A stretch of DNA of 64,000 bases from Metellina segmentata. Taxonomy: Eukaryota; Arthropoda; Arachnida; Araneae; Tetragnathidae. The DNA is taken from contig CANAIC010000111.1 in NCBI GenBank assembly GCA_947359465.1, positions 124,001-188,000 on the forward strand, written 5' to 3'. Positions 9,343 to 23,129 of this stretch are shown here, piece by piece. Position 1 is the stretch's first letter, and the number at the start of each line of letters is the position of its first letter. Position numbers and translations under genes: made by a program. The notes under the pieces are model-generated. The model was given only the letters and a program-made list of their open reading frames with translations. It made no database searches and was not told the DNA's origin.

Positions 9343-10377
9343 AGACGTTTGATCATAAATACCTAAAAACAAAGTGAGGAATATTTGAAGGCAGTAGGGA
9401 TTGCTTCGAAAATGGTTAGAAATACACTTGTATGTTAGAGGGAGCATAGAGAAAAGTTACACATATTTAAGTAAACTATCGAATACTTCAAATTGTATCG
9501 AAACTTTACCTCTAAATACGAGTATATTCCTACTCCCTGTTCGATTCCTGGTCGTGGAGGGCATAAACGTTGTTAATCAGAACAACAAAGGAAAAACATG
9601 CCTTTATTTGTTGTACTACAACAATTTATTTATAGTATAGTAGTGTGGAGACAATGCTCTTAGAAAGAATGAAATTTAAACAGTCCATTCGACAACAGTT
9701 GAGTGAACAATAATGGAATACAATAAAAACCATTCAAATGGCAACCAACAATTGAAATCTTTTGAATTGCAAAAGACTGAAATCTATTGATCGGTATAAT
9801 AACAATCGAACAAGAATGGGAGGATCCGATAACAATGGAATCTTTTTCTTATTCTTCCCCCATAACAATATCTTTGAACTGATTTTACAAAAGAGGGATA
9901 GTTGTTTCCACAGAACAAAGTGTTCTAACAGTCATTTCAATTAATAATAACCCCAAGCATGTTAGCTGTGTTTATCGTTCTCTCTTCTCGTTGCATTCGA
10001 CGGTTACGCCAACCGGGTACAACAAAACTGTACAAGGTAGTGTTTGACAATCAAGTTCAAATAGATGTTCTGATATCGCACTTTACTTCCTTTAGGGGTT
10101 GGATACTTTCATTTATCATTGGTGAATTTTTGTTGAATGTCAAAACCCCATTTTACTGGCTGCCTGCGAATAAATATCAAAGGGGGTACTTTTCACAACT
10201 ATCTCGGACCATTCATACTCCCTATAATTCAATAACATTCCATCCAACTTTATTGCCTTCCTAATTACATTTTTTTTCTCACTTATATGTATATTTTGCT
10301 AGGATTCATCTATGATAAATTGGAAATGTGTAAAAACACCCCTCTTTCTTGCAAATAAAAATATAAAAAGTAAAAGT
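9219..10377. repeat. Monomer 9 (class A, 1,159 bp)
   Basis: p415 T; no private change seen. Confidence 0.97.
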
Positions 10378-10501
10378 GGCCATATATATAACACGTGGTG
10401 TTCCTAAGCGGTCACTCTCCCAAGTACTGAGCACATCCGAATGTGCATATCTTTGGTGATCGAATGAGAACGGGAGAATTGACCATAATATGGCCGTTGG
10501 C
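10378..10501 (-). pseudogene. 5S rRNA-derived sequence, copy 10 (nt 93 G)
   Basis: Differs from copy 2 at nt 93 (position 10409): G, the base usual in 5S genes. Confidence 0.78.
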
Positions 10502-11536
10502 AGACGTTTGATCATAAATACCTAAAAACAAAGTGAGGAATATTTGAAGGCAGTAGGGATTGCTTCGAAAATGGTTAGAAATACACTTGTATGTTAGAGG
10601 GAGCATAGAGAAAAGTTACACATATTTAAGTAAACTATCGAATACTTCAAATTGTATCGAAACTTTACCTCTAAATACGAGTATATTCCTACTCCCTGTT
10701 CGATTCCTGGTCGTGGAGGGCATAAACGTTGTTAATCAGAACAACAAAGGAAAAACATGCCTTTATTTGTTGTACTACAACAATTTATTTATAGTATAGT
10801 AGTGTGGAGACAATGCTCTTAGAAAGAATGAAATTTAAACAGTCCATTCGACAACAGTTGAGTGAACAATAATGGAATACAATAAAAACCATTCAAATGG
10901 CAACCAACAATTGAAATCTTTTGAATTGCAAAAGACTGAAATCTATTGATCGGTATAATAACAATCGAACAAGAATGGGAGGATCCGATAACAATGGAAT
11001 CTTTTTCTTATTCTTCCCCCATAACAATATCTTTGAACTGATTTTACAAAAGAGGGATAGTTGTTTCCACAGAACAAAGTGTTCTAACAGTCATTTCAAT
11101 TAATAATAACCCCAAGCATGTTAGCTGTGTTTATCGTTCTCTCTTCTCGTTGCATTCGACGGTTACGCCAACCGGGTACAACAAAACTGTACAAGGTAGT
11201 GTTTGACAATCAAGTTCAAATAGATGTTCTGATATCGCACTTTACTTCCTTTAGGGGTTGGATACTTTCATTTATCATTGGTGAATTTTTGTTGAATGTC
11301 AAAACCCCATTTTACTGGCTGCCTGCGAATAAATATCAAAGGGGGTACTTTTCACAACTATCTCGGACCATTCATACTCCCTATAATTCAATAACATTCC
11401 ATCCAACTTTATTGCCTTCCTAATTACATTTTTTTTCTCACTTATATGTATATTTTGCTAGGATTCATCTATGATAAATTGGAAATGTGTAAAAACACCC
11501 CTCTTTCTTGCAAATAAAAATATAAAAAGTAAAAGT
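10378..11536. repeat. Monomer 10 (class A, 1,159 bp)
   Basis: p415 T; p32 C (5S nt 93 G) at 10409. Starts the first clear A-B dimer. Confidence 0.97.
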
Positions 11537-11660
11537 GGCCATATATATAACACGTGGTGTTCCTAAGCGGTCACTCTCCCAAGTACTGAGCACATCCGAA
11601 TGTGCATATCTTTGGTGATCGAATGAGAACGGGAGAATTGACCATAATATGGCCGTTGGC
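11537..11660 (-). pseudogene. 5S rRNA-derived sequence, copy 11 (nt 93 G)
   Basis: nt 93 G at 11568. Confidence 0.78.
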
Positions 11661-12695
11661 AGACGTTTGATCATAAATACCTAAAAACAAAGTGAGGAAT
11701 ATTTGAAGGCAGTAGGGATTGCTTCGAAAATGGTTAGAAATACACTTGTATGTTAGAGGGAGCATAGAGAAAAGTTACACATATTTAAGTAAACTATCGA
11801 ATACTTCAAATTGTATCGAAACTTTACCTCTAAATACGAGTATATTCCTACTCCCTGTTCGATTCCTGGTCGTGGAGGGCATAAACGTTGTTAATCAGAA
11901 CAACAAAGGAAAAACATGCCTTTATTTGTTGTACTACAACAATTTATTTACAGTATAGTAGTGTGGAGACAATGCTCTTAGAAAGAATGAAATTTAAACA
12001 GTCCATTCGACAACAGTTGAGTGAACAATAATGGAATACAATAAAAACCATTCAAATGGCAACCAACAATTGAAATCTTTTGAATTGCAAAAGACTGAAA
12101 TCTATTGATCGGTATAATAACAATCGAACAAGAATGGGAGGATCCGATAACAATGGAATCTTTTTCTTATTCTTCCCCCATAACAATATCTTTGAACTGA
12201 TTTTACAAAAGAGGGATAGTTGTTTCCACAGAACAAAGTGTTCTAACAGTCATTTCAATTAATAATAACCCCAAGCATGTTAGCTCTGTTTATCGTTCTC
12301 TCTTCTCGTCGTATTCGACGGTTACGAAAACCGGGTACAACAAAACTGTACAAGGTAGTGTTTGACAATCAAGTTCAAATAGATGTTCTGATATCGCACT
12401 TTACTTCCTTTAGGGGTTGCATACTTTGATTTATCATTGGTGAATTTTTGTTGAATGTCAAAACCCCATTTTACTGGCTGCCTGCGAATAAATATCAAAG
12501 GGGGTACTTTTCACAACTATCTCGGACCATTCATACTCCCTATAATTCAATAACATTCCATCCAACTTTATTGCCTTCCTAATTACATTTTTTTTCTCAC
12601 TTATATGTATATTTTGCTAGGATTCATCTATGATAAATTGGAAATGTGTAAAAACACCCCTCTTTCTTGCAAATAAAAATATAAAAAGTAAAAGT
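11537..12695. repeat. Monomer 11 (class B, 1,159 bp)
   Basis: p415 C; p791/792 AA; p32 C; private G to C at 12286. Confidence 0.97.
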
Positions 12696-12819
12696 GGCCA
12701 TATATATAACACGTGGTGTTCCTAAGTGGTCACTCTCCCAAGTACTGAGCACATCCGAATGTGCATATCTTTGGTGATCGAATGAGAACGGGAGAATTGA
12801 CCATAATATGGCCGTTGGC
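12696..12819 (-). pseudogene. 5S rRNA-derived sequence, copy 12
   Basis: Same as copy 2; nt 93 A. Confidence 0.78.
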
Positions 12820-13854
12820 AGACGTTTGATCATAAATACCTAAAAACAAAGTGAGGAATATTTGAAGGCAGTAGGGATTGCTTCGAAAATGGTTAGAAAT
12901 ACACTTGTATGTTAGAGGGAGCATAGAGAAAAGTTACACATATTTAAGTAAACTATCGAATACTTCAAATTGTATCGAAACTTTACCTCTAAATACGAGT
13001 ATATTCCTACTCCCTGTTCGATTCCTGGTCGTGGAGGGCATAAACGTTGTTAATCAGAACAACAAAGGAAAAACATGCCTTTATTTGTTGTACTACAACA
13101 ATTTATTTATAGTATAGTAGTGTGGAGACAATGCTCTTAGAAAGAATGAAATTTAAACAGTCCATTCGACAACAGTTGAGTGAACAATAATGGAATACAA
13201 TAAAAACCATTCAAATGGCAACCAACAATTGAAATCTTTTGAATTGCAAAAGACTGAAATCTATTGATCGGTATAATAACAATCGAACAAGAATGGGAGG
13301 ATCCGATAACAATGGAATCTTTTTCTTATTCTTCCCCCATAACAATATCTTTGAACTGATTTTACAAAAGAGGGATAGTTGTTTCCACAGAACAAAGTGT
13401 TCTAACAGTCATTTCAATTAATAATAACCCCAAGCATGTTAGCTGTGTTTATCGTTCTCTCTTCTCGTTGCATTCGACGGTTACGCCAACCGGGTACAAC
13501 AAAACTGTACAAGGTAGTGTTTGACAATCAAGTTCAAATAGATGTTCTGATATCGCACTTTACTTCCTTTAGGGGTTGGATACTTTCATTTATCATTGGT
13601 GAATTTTTGTTGAATGTCAAAACCCCATTTTACTGGCTGCCTGCGAATAAATATCAAAGGGGGTACTTTTCACAACTATCTCGGACCATTCATACTCCCT
13701 ATAATTCAATAACATTCCATCCAACTTTATTGCCTTCCTAATTACATTTTTTTTCTCACTTATATGTATATTTTGCTAGGATTCATCTATGATAAATTGG
13801 AAATGTGTAAAAACACCCCTCTTTCTTGCAAATAAAAATATAAAAAGTAAAAGT
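12696..13854. repeat. Monomer 12 (class A, 1,159 bp)
   Basis: p415 T; 5S nt 93 A. Confidence 0.97.
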
Positions 13855-13978
13855 GGCCATATATATAACACGTGGTGTTCCTAAGCGGTCACTCTCCCAA
13901 GTACTGAGCACATCCGAATGTGCATATCTTTGGTGATCGAATGAGAACGGGAGAATTGACCATAATATGGCCGTTGGC
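13855..13978 (-). pseudogene. 5S rRNA-derived sequence, copy 13 (nt 93 G)
   Basis: nt 93 G at 13886. Confidence 0.78.
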
Positions 13979-15013
13979 AGACGTTTGATCATAAATACCT
14001 AAAAACAAAGTGAGGAATATTTGAAGGCAGTAGGGATTGCTTCGAAAATGGTTAGAAATACACTTGTATGTTAGAGGGAGCATAGAGAAAAGTTACACAT
14101 ATTTAAGTAAACTATCGAATACTTCAAATTGTATCGAAACTTTACCTCTAAATACGAGTATATTCCTACTCCCTGTTCGATTCCTGGTCGTGGAGGGCAT
14201 AAACGTTGTTAATCAGAACAACAAAGGAAAAACATGCCTTTATTTGTTGTACTACAACAATTTATTTACAGTATAGTAGTGTGGAGACAATGCTCTTAGA
14301 AAGAATGAAATTTAAACAGTCCATTCGACAACAGTTGAGTGAACAATAATGGAATACAATAAAAACCATTCAAATGGCAACCAACAATTGAAATCTTTTG
14401 AATTGCAAAAGACTGAAATCTATTGATCGGTATAATAACAATCGAACAAGAATGGGAGGATCCGATAACAATGGAATCTTTTTCTTATTCTTCCCCCATA
14501 ACAATATCTTTGAACTGATTTTACAAAAGAGGGATAGTTGTTTCCACAGAACAAAGTGTTCTAACAGTCATTTCAATTAATAATAACCCCAAGCATGTTA
14601 GCTGTGTTTATCGTTCTCTCTTCTCGTCGTATTCGACGGTTACGAAAACCGGGTACAACAAAACTGTACAAGGTAGTGTTTGACAATCAAGTTCAAATAG
14701 ATGTTCTGATATCGCACTTTACTTCCTTTAGGGGTTGCATACTTTGATTTATCATTGGTGAATTTTTGTTGAATGTCAAAACCCCATTTTACTGGCTGCC
14801 TGCGAATAAATATCAAAGGGGGTACTTTTCACAACTATCTCGGACCATTCATACTCCCTATAATTCAATAACATTCCATCCAACTTTATTGCCTTCCTAA
14901 TTACATTTTTTTTCTCACTTATATGTATATTTTGCTAGGATTCATCTATGATAAATTGGAAATGTGTAAAAACACCCCTCTTTCTTGCAAATAAAAATAT
15001 AAAAAGTAAAAGT
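13855..15013. repeat. Monomer 13 (class B, 1,159 bp)
   Basis: p415 C; p791/792 AA; p32 C. Same haplotype as monomer 11 without its private change. Confidence 0.97.
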
Positions 15014-15137
15014 GGCCATATATATAACACGTGGTGTTCCTAAGTGGTCACTCTCCCAAGTACTGAGCACATCCGAATGTGCATATCTTTGGTGATCGAA
15101 TGAGAACGGGAGAATTGACCATAATATGGCCGTTGGC
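15014..15137 (-). pseudogene. 5S rRNA-derived sequence, copy 14
   Basis: Same as copy 2; nt 93 A. Confidence 0.78.
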
Positions 15138-16172
15138 AGACGTTTGATCATAAATACCTAAAAACAAAGTGAGGAATATTTGAAGGCAGTAGGGATTGCT
15201 TCGAAAATGGTTAGAAATACACTTGTATGTTAGAGGGAGCATAGAGAAAAGTTACACATATTTAAGTAAACTATCGAATACTTCAAATTGTATCGAAACT
15301 TTACCTCTAAACACGAGTATATTCCTACTCCCTGTTCGATTCCTGGTCGTGGAGGGCATAAACGTTGTTAATCAGAACAACAAAGGAAAAACATGCCTTT
15401 ATTTGTTGTACTACAACAATTTATTTATAGTATAGTAGTGTGGAGACAATGCTCTTAGAAAGAATGAAATTTAAACAGTCCATTCGACAACAGTTGAGTG
15501 AACAATAATGGAATACAATAAAAACCATTCAAATGGCAACCAACAATTGAAATCTTTTGAATTGCAAAAGACTGAAATCTATTGATCGGTATAATAACAA
15601 TCGAACAAGAATGGGAGGATCCGATAACAATGGAATCTTTTTCTTATTCTTCCCCCATAACAATATCTTTGAACTGATTTTACAAAAGAGGGATAGTTGT
15701 TTCCACAGAACAAAGTGTTCTAACAGTCATTTCAATTAATAATAACCCCAAGCATGTTAGCTGTGTTTATCGTTCTCTCTTCTCGTTGCATTCGACGGTT
15801 ACGCCAACCGGGTACAACAAAACTGTACAAGGTAGTGTTTGACAATCAAGTTCAAATAGATGTTCTGATATCGCACTTTACTTCCTTTAGGGGTTGGATA
15901 CTTTCATTTATCATTGGTGAATTTTTGTTGAATGTCAAAACCCCATTTTACTGGCTGCCTGCGAATAAATATCAAAGGGGGTACTTTTCACAACTATCTC
16001 GGACCATTCATACTCCCTATAATTCAATAACATTCCATCCAACTTTATTGCCTTCCTAATTACATTTTTTTTCTCACTTATATGTATATTTTGCTAGGAT
16101 TCATCTATGATAAATTGGAAATGTGTAAAAACACCCCTCTTTCTTGCAAATAAAAATATAAAAAGTAAAAGT
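15014..16172. repeat. Monomer 14 (class A, 1,159 bp)
   Basis: p415 T; private T to C at 15312. Confidence 0.97.
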
Positions 16173-16296
16173 GGCCATATATATAACACGTGGTGTTCCT
16201 AAGCGGTCACTCTCCCAAGTACTGAGCACATCCGAATGTGCATATCTTTGGTGATCGAATGAGAACGGGAGAATTGACCATAATATGGCCGTTGGC
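16173..16296 (-). pseudogene. 5S rRNA-derived sequence, copy 15 (nt 93 G)
   Basis: nt 93 G at 16204. Confidence 0.78.
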
Positions 16297-17331
16297 AGAC
16301 GTTTGATCATAAATACCTAAAAACAAAGTGAGGAATATTTGAAGGCAGTAGGGATTGCTTCGAAAATGGTTAGAAATACACTTGTATGTTAGAGGGAGCA
16401 TAGAGAAAAGTTACACATATTTAAGTAAACTATCGAATACTTCAAATTGTATCGAAACTTTACCTCTAAATACGAGTATATTCCTACTCCCTGTTCGATT
16501 CCTGGTCGTGGAGGGCATAAACGTTGTTAATCAGAACAACAAAGGAAAAACATGCCTTTATTTGTTGTACTACAACAATTTATTTATAGTATAGTAGTGT
16601 GGAGACAATGCTCTTAGAAAGAATGAAATTTAAACAGTCCATTCGACAACAGTTGAGTGAACAATAATGGAATACAATAAAAACCATTCAAATGGCAACC
16701 AACAATTGAAATCTTTTGAATTGCAAAAGACTGAAATCTATTGATCGGTATAATAACAATCGAACAAGAATGGGAGGATCCGATAACAATGGAATCTTTT
16801 TCTTATTCTTCCCCCATAACAATATCTTTGAACTGATTTTACAAAAGAGGGATAGTTGTTTCCACAGAACAAAGTGTTCTAACAGTCATTTCAATTAATA
16901 ATAACCCCAAGCATGTTAGCTGTGTTTATCGTTCTCTCTTCTCGTTGCATTCGACGGTTACGCCAACCGGGTACAACAAAACTGTACAAGGTAGTGTTTG
17001 ACAATCAAGTTCAAATAGATGTTCTGATATCGCACTTTACTTCCTTTAGGGGTTGGATACTTTCATTTATCATTGGTGAATTTTTGTTGAATGTCAAAAC
17101 CCCATTTTACTGGCTGCCTGCGAATAAATATCAAAGGGGGTACTTTTCACAACTATCTCGGACCATTCATACTCCCTATAATTCAATAACATTCCATCCA
17201 ACTTTATTGCCTTCCTAATTACATTTTTTTTCTCACTTATATGTATATTTTGCTAGGATTCATCTATGATAAATTGGAAATGTGTAAAAACACCCCTCTT
17301 TCTTGCAAATAAAAATATAAAAAGTAAAAGT
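16173..17331. repeat. Monomer 15 (class A, 1,159 bp)
   Basis: p415 T; p32 C at 16204. Confidence 0.97.
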
Positions 17332-17455
17332 GGCCATATATATAACACGTGGTGTTCCTAAGCGGTCACTCTCCCAAGTACTGAGCACATCCGAATGTGC
17401 ATATCTTTGGTGATCGAATGAGAACGGGAGAATTGACCATAATATGGCCGTTGGC
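17332..17455 (-). pseudogene. 5S rRNA-derived sequence, copy 16 (nt 93 G)
   Basis: nt 93 G at 17363. Confidence 0.78.
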
Positions 17456-18490
17456 AGACGTTTGATCATAAATACCTAAAAACAAAGTGAGGAATATTTG
17501 AAGGCAGTAGGGATTGCTTCGAAAATGGTTAGAAATACACTTGTATGTTAGAGGGAGCATAGAGAAAAGTTACACATATTTAAGTAAACTATCGAATACT
17601 TCAAATTGTATCGAAACTTTACCTCTAAATACGAGTATATTCCTACTCCCTGTTCGATTCCTGGTCGTGGAGGGCATAAACGTTGTTAATCAGAACAACA
17701 AAGGAAAAACATGCCTTTATTTGTTGTACTACAACAATTTATTTACAGTATAGTAGTGTGGAGACAATGCTCTTAGAAAGAATGAAATTTAAACAGTCCA
17801 TTCGACAACAGTTGAGTGAACAATAATGGAATACAATAAAAACCATTCAAATGGCAACCAACAATTGAAATCTTTTGAATTGCAAAAGACTGAAATCTAT
17901 TGATCGGTATAATAACAATCGAACAAGAATGGGAGGATCCGATAACAATGGAATCTTTTTCTTATTCTTCCCCCATAACAATATCTTTGAACTGATTTTA
18001 CAAAAGAGGGATAGTTGTTTCCACAGAACAAAGTGTTCTAACAGTCATTTCAATTAATAATAACCCCAAGCATGTTAGCTGTGTTTATCGTTCTCTCTTC
18101 TCGTCGTATTCGACGGTTACGAAAACCGGGTACAACAAAACTGTACAAGGTAGTGTTTGACAATCAAGTTCAAATAGATGTTCTGATATCGCACTTTACT
18201 TCCTTTAGGGGTTGCATACTTTGATTTATCATTGGTGAATTTTTGTTGAATGTCAAAACCCCATTTTACTGGCTGCCTGCGAATAAATATCAAAGGGGGT
18301 ACTTTTCACAACTATCTCGGACCATTCATACTCCCTATAATTCAATAACATTCCATCCAACTTTATTGCCTTCCTAATTACATTTTTTTTCTCACTTATA
18401 TGTATATTTTGCTAGGATTCATCTATGATAAATTGGAAATGTGTAAAAACACCCCTCTTTCTTGCAAATAAAAATATAAAAAGTAAAAGT
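17332..18490. repeat. Monomer 16 (class B, 1,159 bp)
   Basis: p415 C; p791/792 AA; p32 C at 17363. Confidence 0.97.
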
Positions 18491-18614
18491 GGCCATATAT
18501 ATAACACGTGGTGTTCCTAAGTGGTCACTCTCCCAAGTACTGAGCACATCCGAATGTGCATATCTTTGGTGATCGAATGAGAACGGGAGAATTGACCATA
18601 ATATGGCCGTTGGC
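18491..18614 (-). pseudogene. 5S rRNA-derived sequence, copy 17
   Basis: Same as copy 2; nt 93 A. Confidence 0.78.
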
Positions 18615-19649
18615 AGACGTTTGATCATAAATACCTAAAAACAAAGTGAGGAATATTTGAAGGCAGTAGGGATTGCTTCGAAAATGGTTAGAAATACACT
18701 TGTATGTTAGAGGGAGCATAGAGAAAAGTTACACATATTTAAGTAAACTATCGAATACTTCAAATTGTATCGAAACTTTACCTCTAAATACGAGTATATT
18801 CCTACTCCCTGTTCGATTCCTGGTCGTGGAGGGCATAAACGTTGTTAATCAGAACAACAAAGGAAAAACATGCCTTTATTTGTTGTACTACAACAATTTA
18901 TTTACAGTATAGTAGTGTGGAGACAATGCTCTTAGAAAGAATGAAATTTAAACAGTCCATTCGACAACAGTTGAGTGAACAATAATGGAATACAATAAAA
19001 ACCATTCAAATGGCAACCAACAATTGAAATCTTTTGAATTGCAAAAGACTGAAATCTATTGATCGGTATAATAACAATCGAACAAGAATGGGAGGATCCG
19101 ATAACAATGGAATCTTTTTCTTATTCTTCCCCCATAACAATATCTTTGAACTGATTTTACAAAAGAGGGATAGTTGTTTCCACAGAACAAAGTGTTCTAA
19201 CAGTCATTTCAATTAATAATAACCCCAAGCATGTTAGCTGTGTTTATCGTTCTCTCTTCTCGTCGTATTCGACGGTTACGAAAACCGGGTACAACAAAAC
19301 TGTACAAGGTAGTGTTTGACAATCAAGTTCAAATAGATGTTCTGATATCGCACTTTACTTCCTTTAGGGGTTGCATACTTTGATTTATCATTGGTGAATT
19401 TTTGTTGAATGTCAAAACCCCATTTTACTGGCTGCCTGCGAATAAATATCAAAGGGGGTACTTTTCACAACTATCTCGGACCATTCATACTCCCTATAAT
19501 TCAATAACATTCCATCCAACTTTATTGCCTTCCTAATTACATTTTTTTTCTCACTTATATGTATATTTTGCTAGGATTCATCTATGATAAATTGGAAATG
19601 TGTAAAAACACCCCTCTTTCTTGCAAATAAAAATATAAAAAGTAAAAGT
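18491..19649. repeat. Monomer 17 (class B, 1,159 bp)
   Basis: p415 C; p791/792 AA, but p32 T. With monomer 16 it makes a B-B pair that breaks the alternation. Confidence 0.97.
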
Positions 19650-19773
19650 GGCCATATATATAACACGTGGTGTTCCTAAGTGGTCACTCTCCCAAGTACT
19701 GAGCACATCCGAATGTGCATATCTTTGGTGATCGAATGAGAACGGGAGAATTGACCATAATATGGCCGTTGGC
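19650..19773 (-). pseudogene. 5S rRNA-derived sequence, copy 18
   Basis: Same as copy 2; nt 93 A. Confidence 0.78.
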
Positions 19774-20809
19774 AGACGTTTGATCATAAATACCTAAAAA
19801 CAAAGTGAGGAATATTTGAAGGCAGTAGGGATTGCTTCGAAAATGGTTAGAAATACACTTGTATGTTAGAGGGAGCATAGAGAAAAGTTACACATATTTA
19901 AGTAAACTATCGAATACTTCAAATTGTATCGAAACTTTACCTCTAAATACGAGTATATTCCTACTCCCTGTTCGATTCCTGGTCGTGGAGGGCATAAACG
20001 TTGTTAATCAGAACAACAAAGGAAAAACATGCCTTTATTTGTTGTACTACAACAATTTATTTATAGTATAGTAGTGTGGAGACAATGCTCTTAGAAAGAA
20101 TGAAATTTAAACAGTCCATTCGACAACAGTTGAGTGAACAATAATGGAATACAATAAAAACCATTCAAATGGCAACCAACAATTGAAATCTTTTGAATTG
20201 CAAAAGACTGAAATCTATTGATCGGTATAATAACAATCGAACAAGAATGGGAGGATCCGATAACAATGGAATCTTTTTCTTATTCTTCCCCCATAACAAT
20301 ATCTTTGAACTGATTTTACAAAAGAGGGATAGTTGTTTCCACAGAACAAAGTGTTCTAACAGTCATTTCAATTAATAATAACCCCAAGCATGTTAGCTGT
20401 GTTTATCGTTCTCTCTTCTCGTTGCATTCGACGGTTACGCCAACCGGGTACAACAAAACTGTACAAGGTAGTGTTTGACAATCAAGTTCAAATAGATGTT
20501 CTGATATCGCACTTTACTTCCTTTAGGGGTTGGATACTTTCATTTATCATTGGTGAATTTTTGTTGAATGTCAAAACCCCATTTTACTGGCTGCCTGCGA
20601 ATAAATATCAAAGGGGGTACTTTTCACAACTATCTCGGACCATTCATACTCCCTATAATTCAATAACATTCCATCCAACTTTATTGCCTTCCTAATTACA
20701 TTTTTTTTTCTCACTTATATGTATATTTTGCTAGGATTCATCTATGATAAATTGGAAATGTGTAAAAACACCCCTCTTTCTTGCAAATAAAAATATAAAA
20801 AGTAAAAGT
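19650..20809. repeat. Monomer 18 (class A, 1,160 bp)
   Basis: p415 T; nine-T run (one extra T) at p1052. Confidence 0.97.
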
Positions 20810-20936
20810 GGCCATATATATAACACGTGGTGGTGTTCCTAAGTGGTCACTCTCCCAAGTACTGAGCACATCCGAATGTGCATATCTTTGGTGATCGAAT
20901 GAGAACGGGAGAATTGACCATAATATGGCCGTTGGC
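20810..20936 (-). pseudogene. 5S rRNA-derived sequence, copy 19 (3-nt insertion)
   Basis: 127 nt long: CAC is duplicated near nt 103-108, in the conserved ACACCACGUG block. This is the only indel seen in any copy. Confidence 0.78.
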
Positions 20937-21970
20937 AGACGTTTGATCATAAATACCTAAAAACAAAGTGAGGAATATTTGAAGGCAGTAGGGATTGCTT
21001 CGAAAATGGTTAGAAATACACTTGTATGTTAGAGGGAGCATAGAGAAAAGTTACACATATTTAAGTAAACTATCGAATACTTCAAATTGTATCGAAACTT
21101 TACCTCTAAATACGAGTATATTCCTACTCCCTGTTCGATTCCTGGTCGTGGAGGGCATAAACGTTGTTAATCAGAACAACAAAGGAAAAACATGCCTTTA
21201 TTTGTTGTACTACAACAATTTATTTATAGTATAGTAGTGTGGAGACAATGCTCTTAGAAAGAATGAAATTTAAACAGTCCATTCGACAACAGTTGAGTGA
21301 ACAATAATGGAATACAATAAAAACCATTCAAATGGCAACCAACAATTGAAATCTTTTGAATTGCAAAAGACTGAAATCTATTGATCGGTATAATAACAAT
21401 CGAACAAGAATGGGAGGATCCGATAACAATGGAATCTTTTTCTTATTCTTCCCCCATAACAATATCTTTGAACTGATTTTACAAAAGAGGGATAGTTGTT
21501 TCCACAGAACAAAGTGTTCTAACAGTCATTTCAATTAATAATAACCCCAAGCATGTTAGCTGTGTTTATCGTTCTCTCTTCTCGTTGCATTCGACGGTTA
21601 CGCCAACCGGGTACAACAAAACTGTACAAGGTAGTGTTTGACAATCAAGTTCAAATAGATGTTCTGATATCGCACTTTACTTCCTTTAGGGGTTGGGTAC
21701 TTTCATTTATCATTGGTGAATTTTTGTTGAATGTCAAAACCCCATTTTACTGGCTGCCTGCGAATAAATATCAAAGGGGGTACTTTTCACAACTATCTCG
21801 GACCATTCATACTCCCTATAATTCAATAACATTCCATCCAACTTTATTGCCTTCCTAATTACATTTTTTTCTCACTTATATGTATATTTTGCTAGGATTC
21901 ATCTATGATAAATTGGAAATGTGTAAAAACACCCCTCTTTCTTGCAAATAAAAATATAAAAAGTAAAAGT
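20810..21970. repeat. Monomer 19 (class A, 1,161 bp)
   Basis: p415-equivalent T. Has a 3-bp tandem duplication (GTGGTGGTG) inside the 5S-like element, a seven-T run and a private A to G at 21697. p positions shift by 3 after the duplication. Confidence 0.97.
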
Positions 21971-22094
21971 GGCCATATATATAACACGTGGTGTTCCTAA
22001 GTGGTCACTCTCCCAAGTACTGAGCACATCCGAATGTGCATATCTTTGGTGATCGAATGAGAACGGGAGAATTGACCATAATATGGCCGTTGGC
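21971..22094 (-). pseudogene. 5S rRNA-derived sequence, copy 20
   Basis: Same as copy 2; nt 93 A. Confidence 0.78.
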
Positions 22095-23129
22095 AGACGT
22101 TTGATCATAAATACCTAAAAACAAAGTGAGGAATATTTGAAGGCAGTAGGGATTGCTTCGAAAATGGTTAGAAATACACTTGTATGTTAGAGGGAGCATA
22201 GAGAAAAGTTACACATATTTAAGTAAACTATCGAATACTTCAAATTGTATCGAAACTTTACCTCTAAATACGAGTATATTCCTACTCCCTGTTCGATTCC
22301 TGGTCGTGGAGGGCATAAACGTTGTTAATCAGAACAACAAAGGAAAAACATGCCTTTATTTGTTGTACTACAACAATTTATTTATAGTATAGTAGTGTGG
22401 AGACAATGCTCTTAGAAAGAATGAAATTTAAACAGTCCATTCGACAACAGTTGAGTGAACAATAATGGAATACAATAAAAACCATTCAAATGGCAACCAA
22501 CAATTGAAATCTTTTGAATTGCAAAAGACTGAAATCTATTGATCGGTATAATAACAATCGAACAAGAATGGGAGGATCCGATAACAATGGAATCTTTTTC
22601 TTATTCTTCCCCCATAACAATATCTTTGAACTGATTTTACAAAAGAGGGATAGTTGTTTCCACAGAACAAAGTGTTCTAACAGTCATTTCAATTAATAAT
22701 AACCCCAAGCATGTTAGCTGTGTTTATCGTTCTCTCTTCTCGTTGCATTCGACGGTTACGCCAACCGGGTACAACAAAACTGTACAAGGTAGTGTTTGAC
22801 AATCAAGTTCAAATAGATGTTCTGATATCGCACTTTACTTCCTTTAGGGGTTGCATACTTTGATTTATCATTGGTGAATTTTTGTTGAATGTCAAAACCC
22901 CATTTTACTGGCTGCCTGCGAATAAATATCAAAGGGGGTACTTTTCACAACTATCTCGGACCATTCATACTCCCTATAATTCAATAACATTCCATCCAAC
23001 TTTATTGCCTTCCTAATTACATTTTTTTTCTCACTTATATGTATATTTTGCTAGGATTCATCTATGATAAATTGGAAATGTGTAAAAACACCCCTCTTTC
23101 TTGCAAATAAAAATATAAAAAGTAAAAGT
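21971..23129. repeat. Monomer 20 (A/B mosaic, 1,159 bp)
   Basis: p415 T and p774/776 T/C (A), then p884/892 C/G (B). The class switch falls between 22746 and 22854. Confidence 0.97.
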
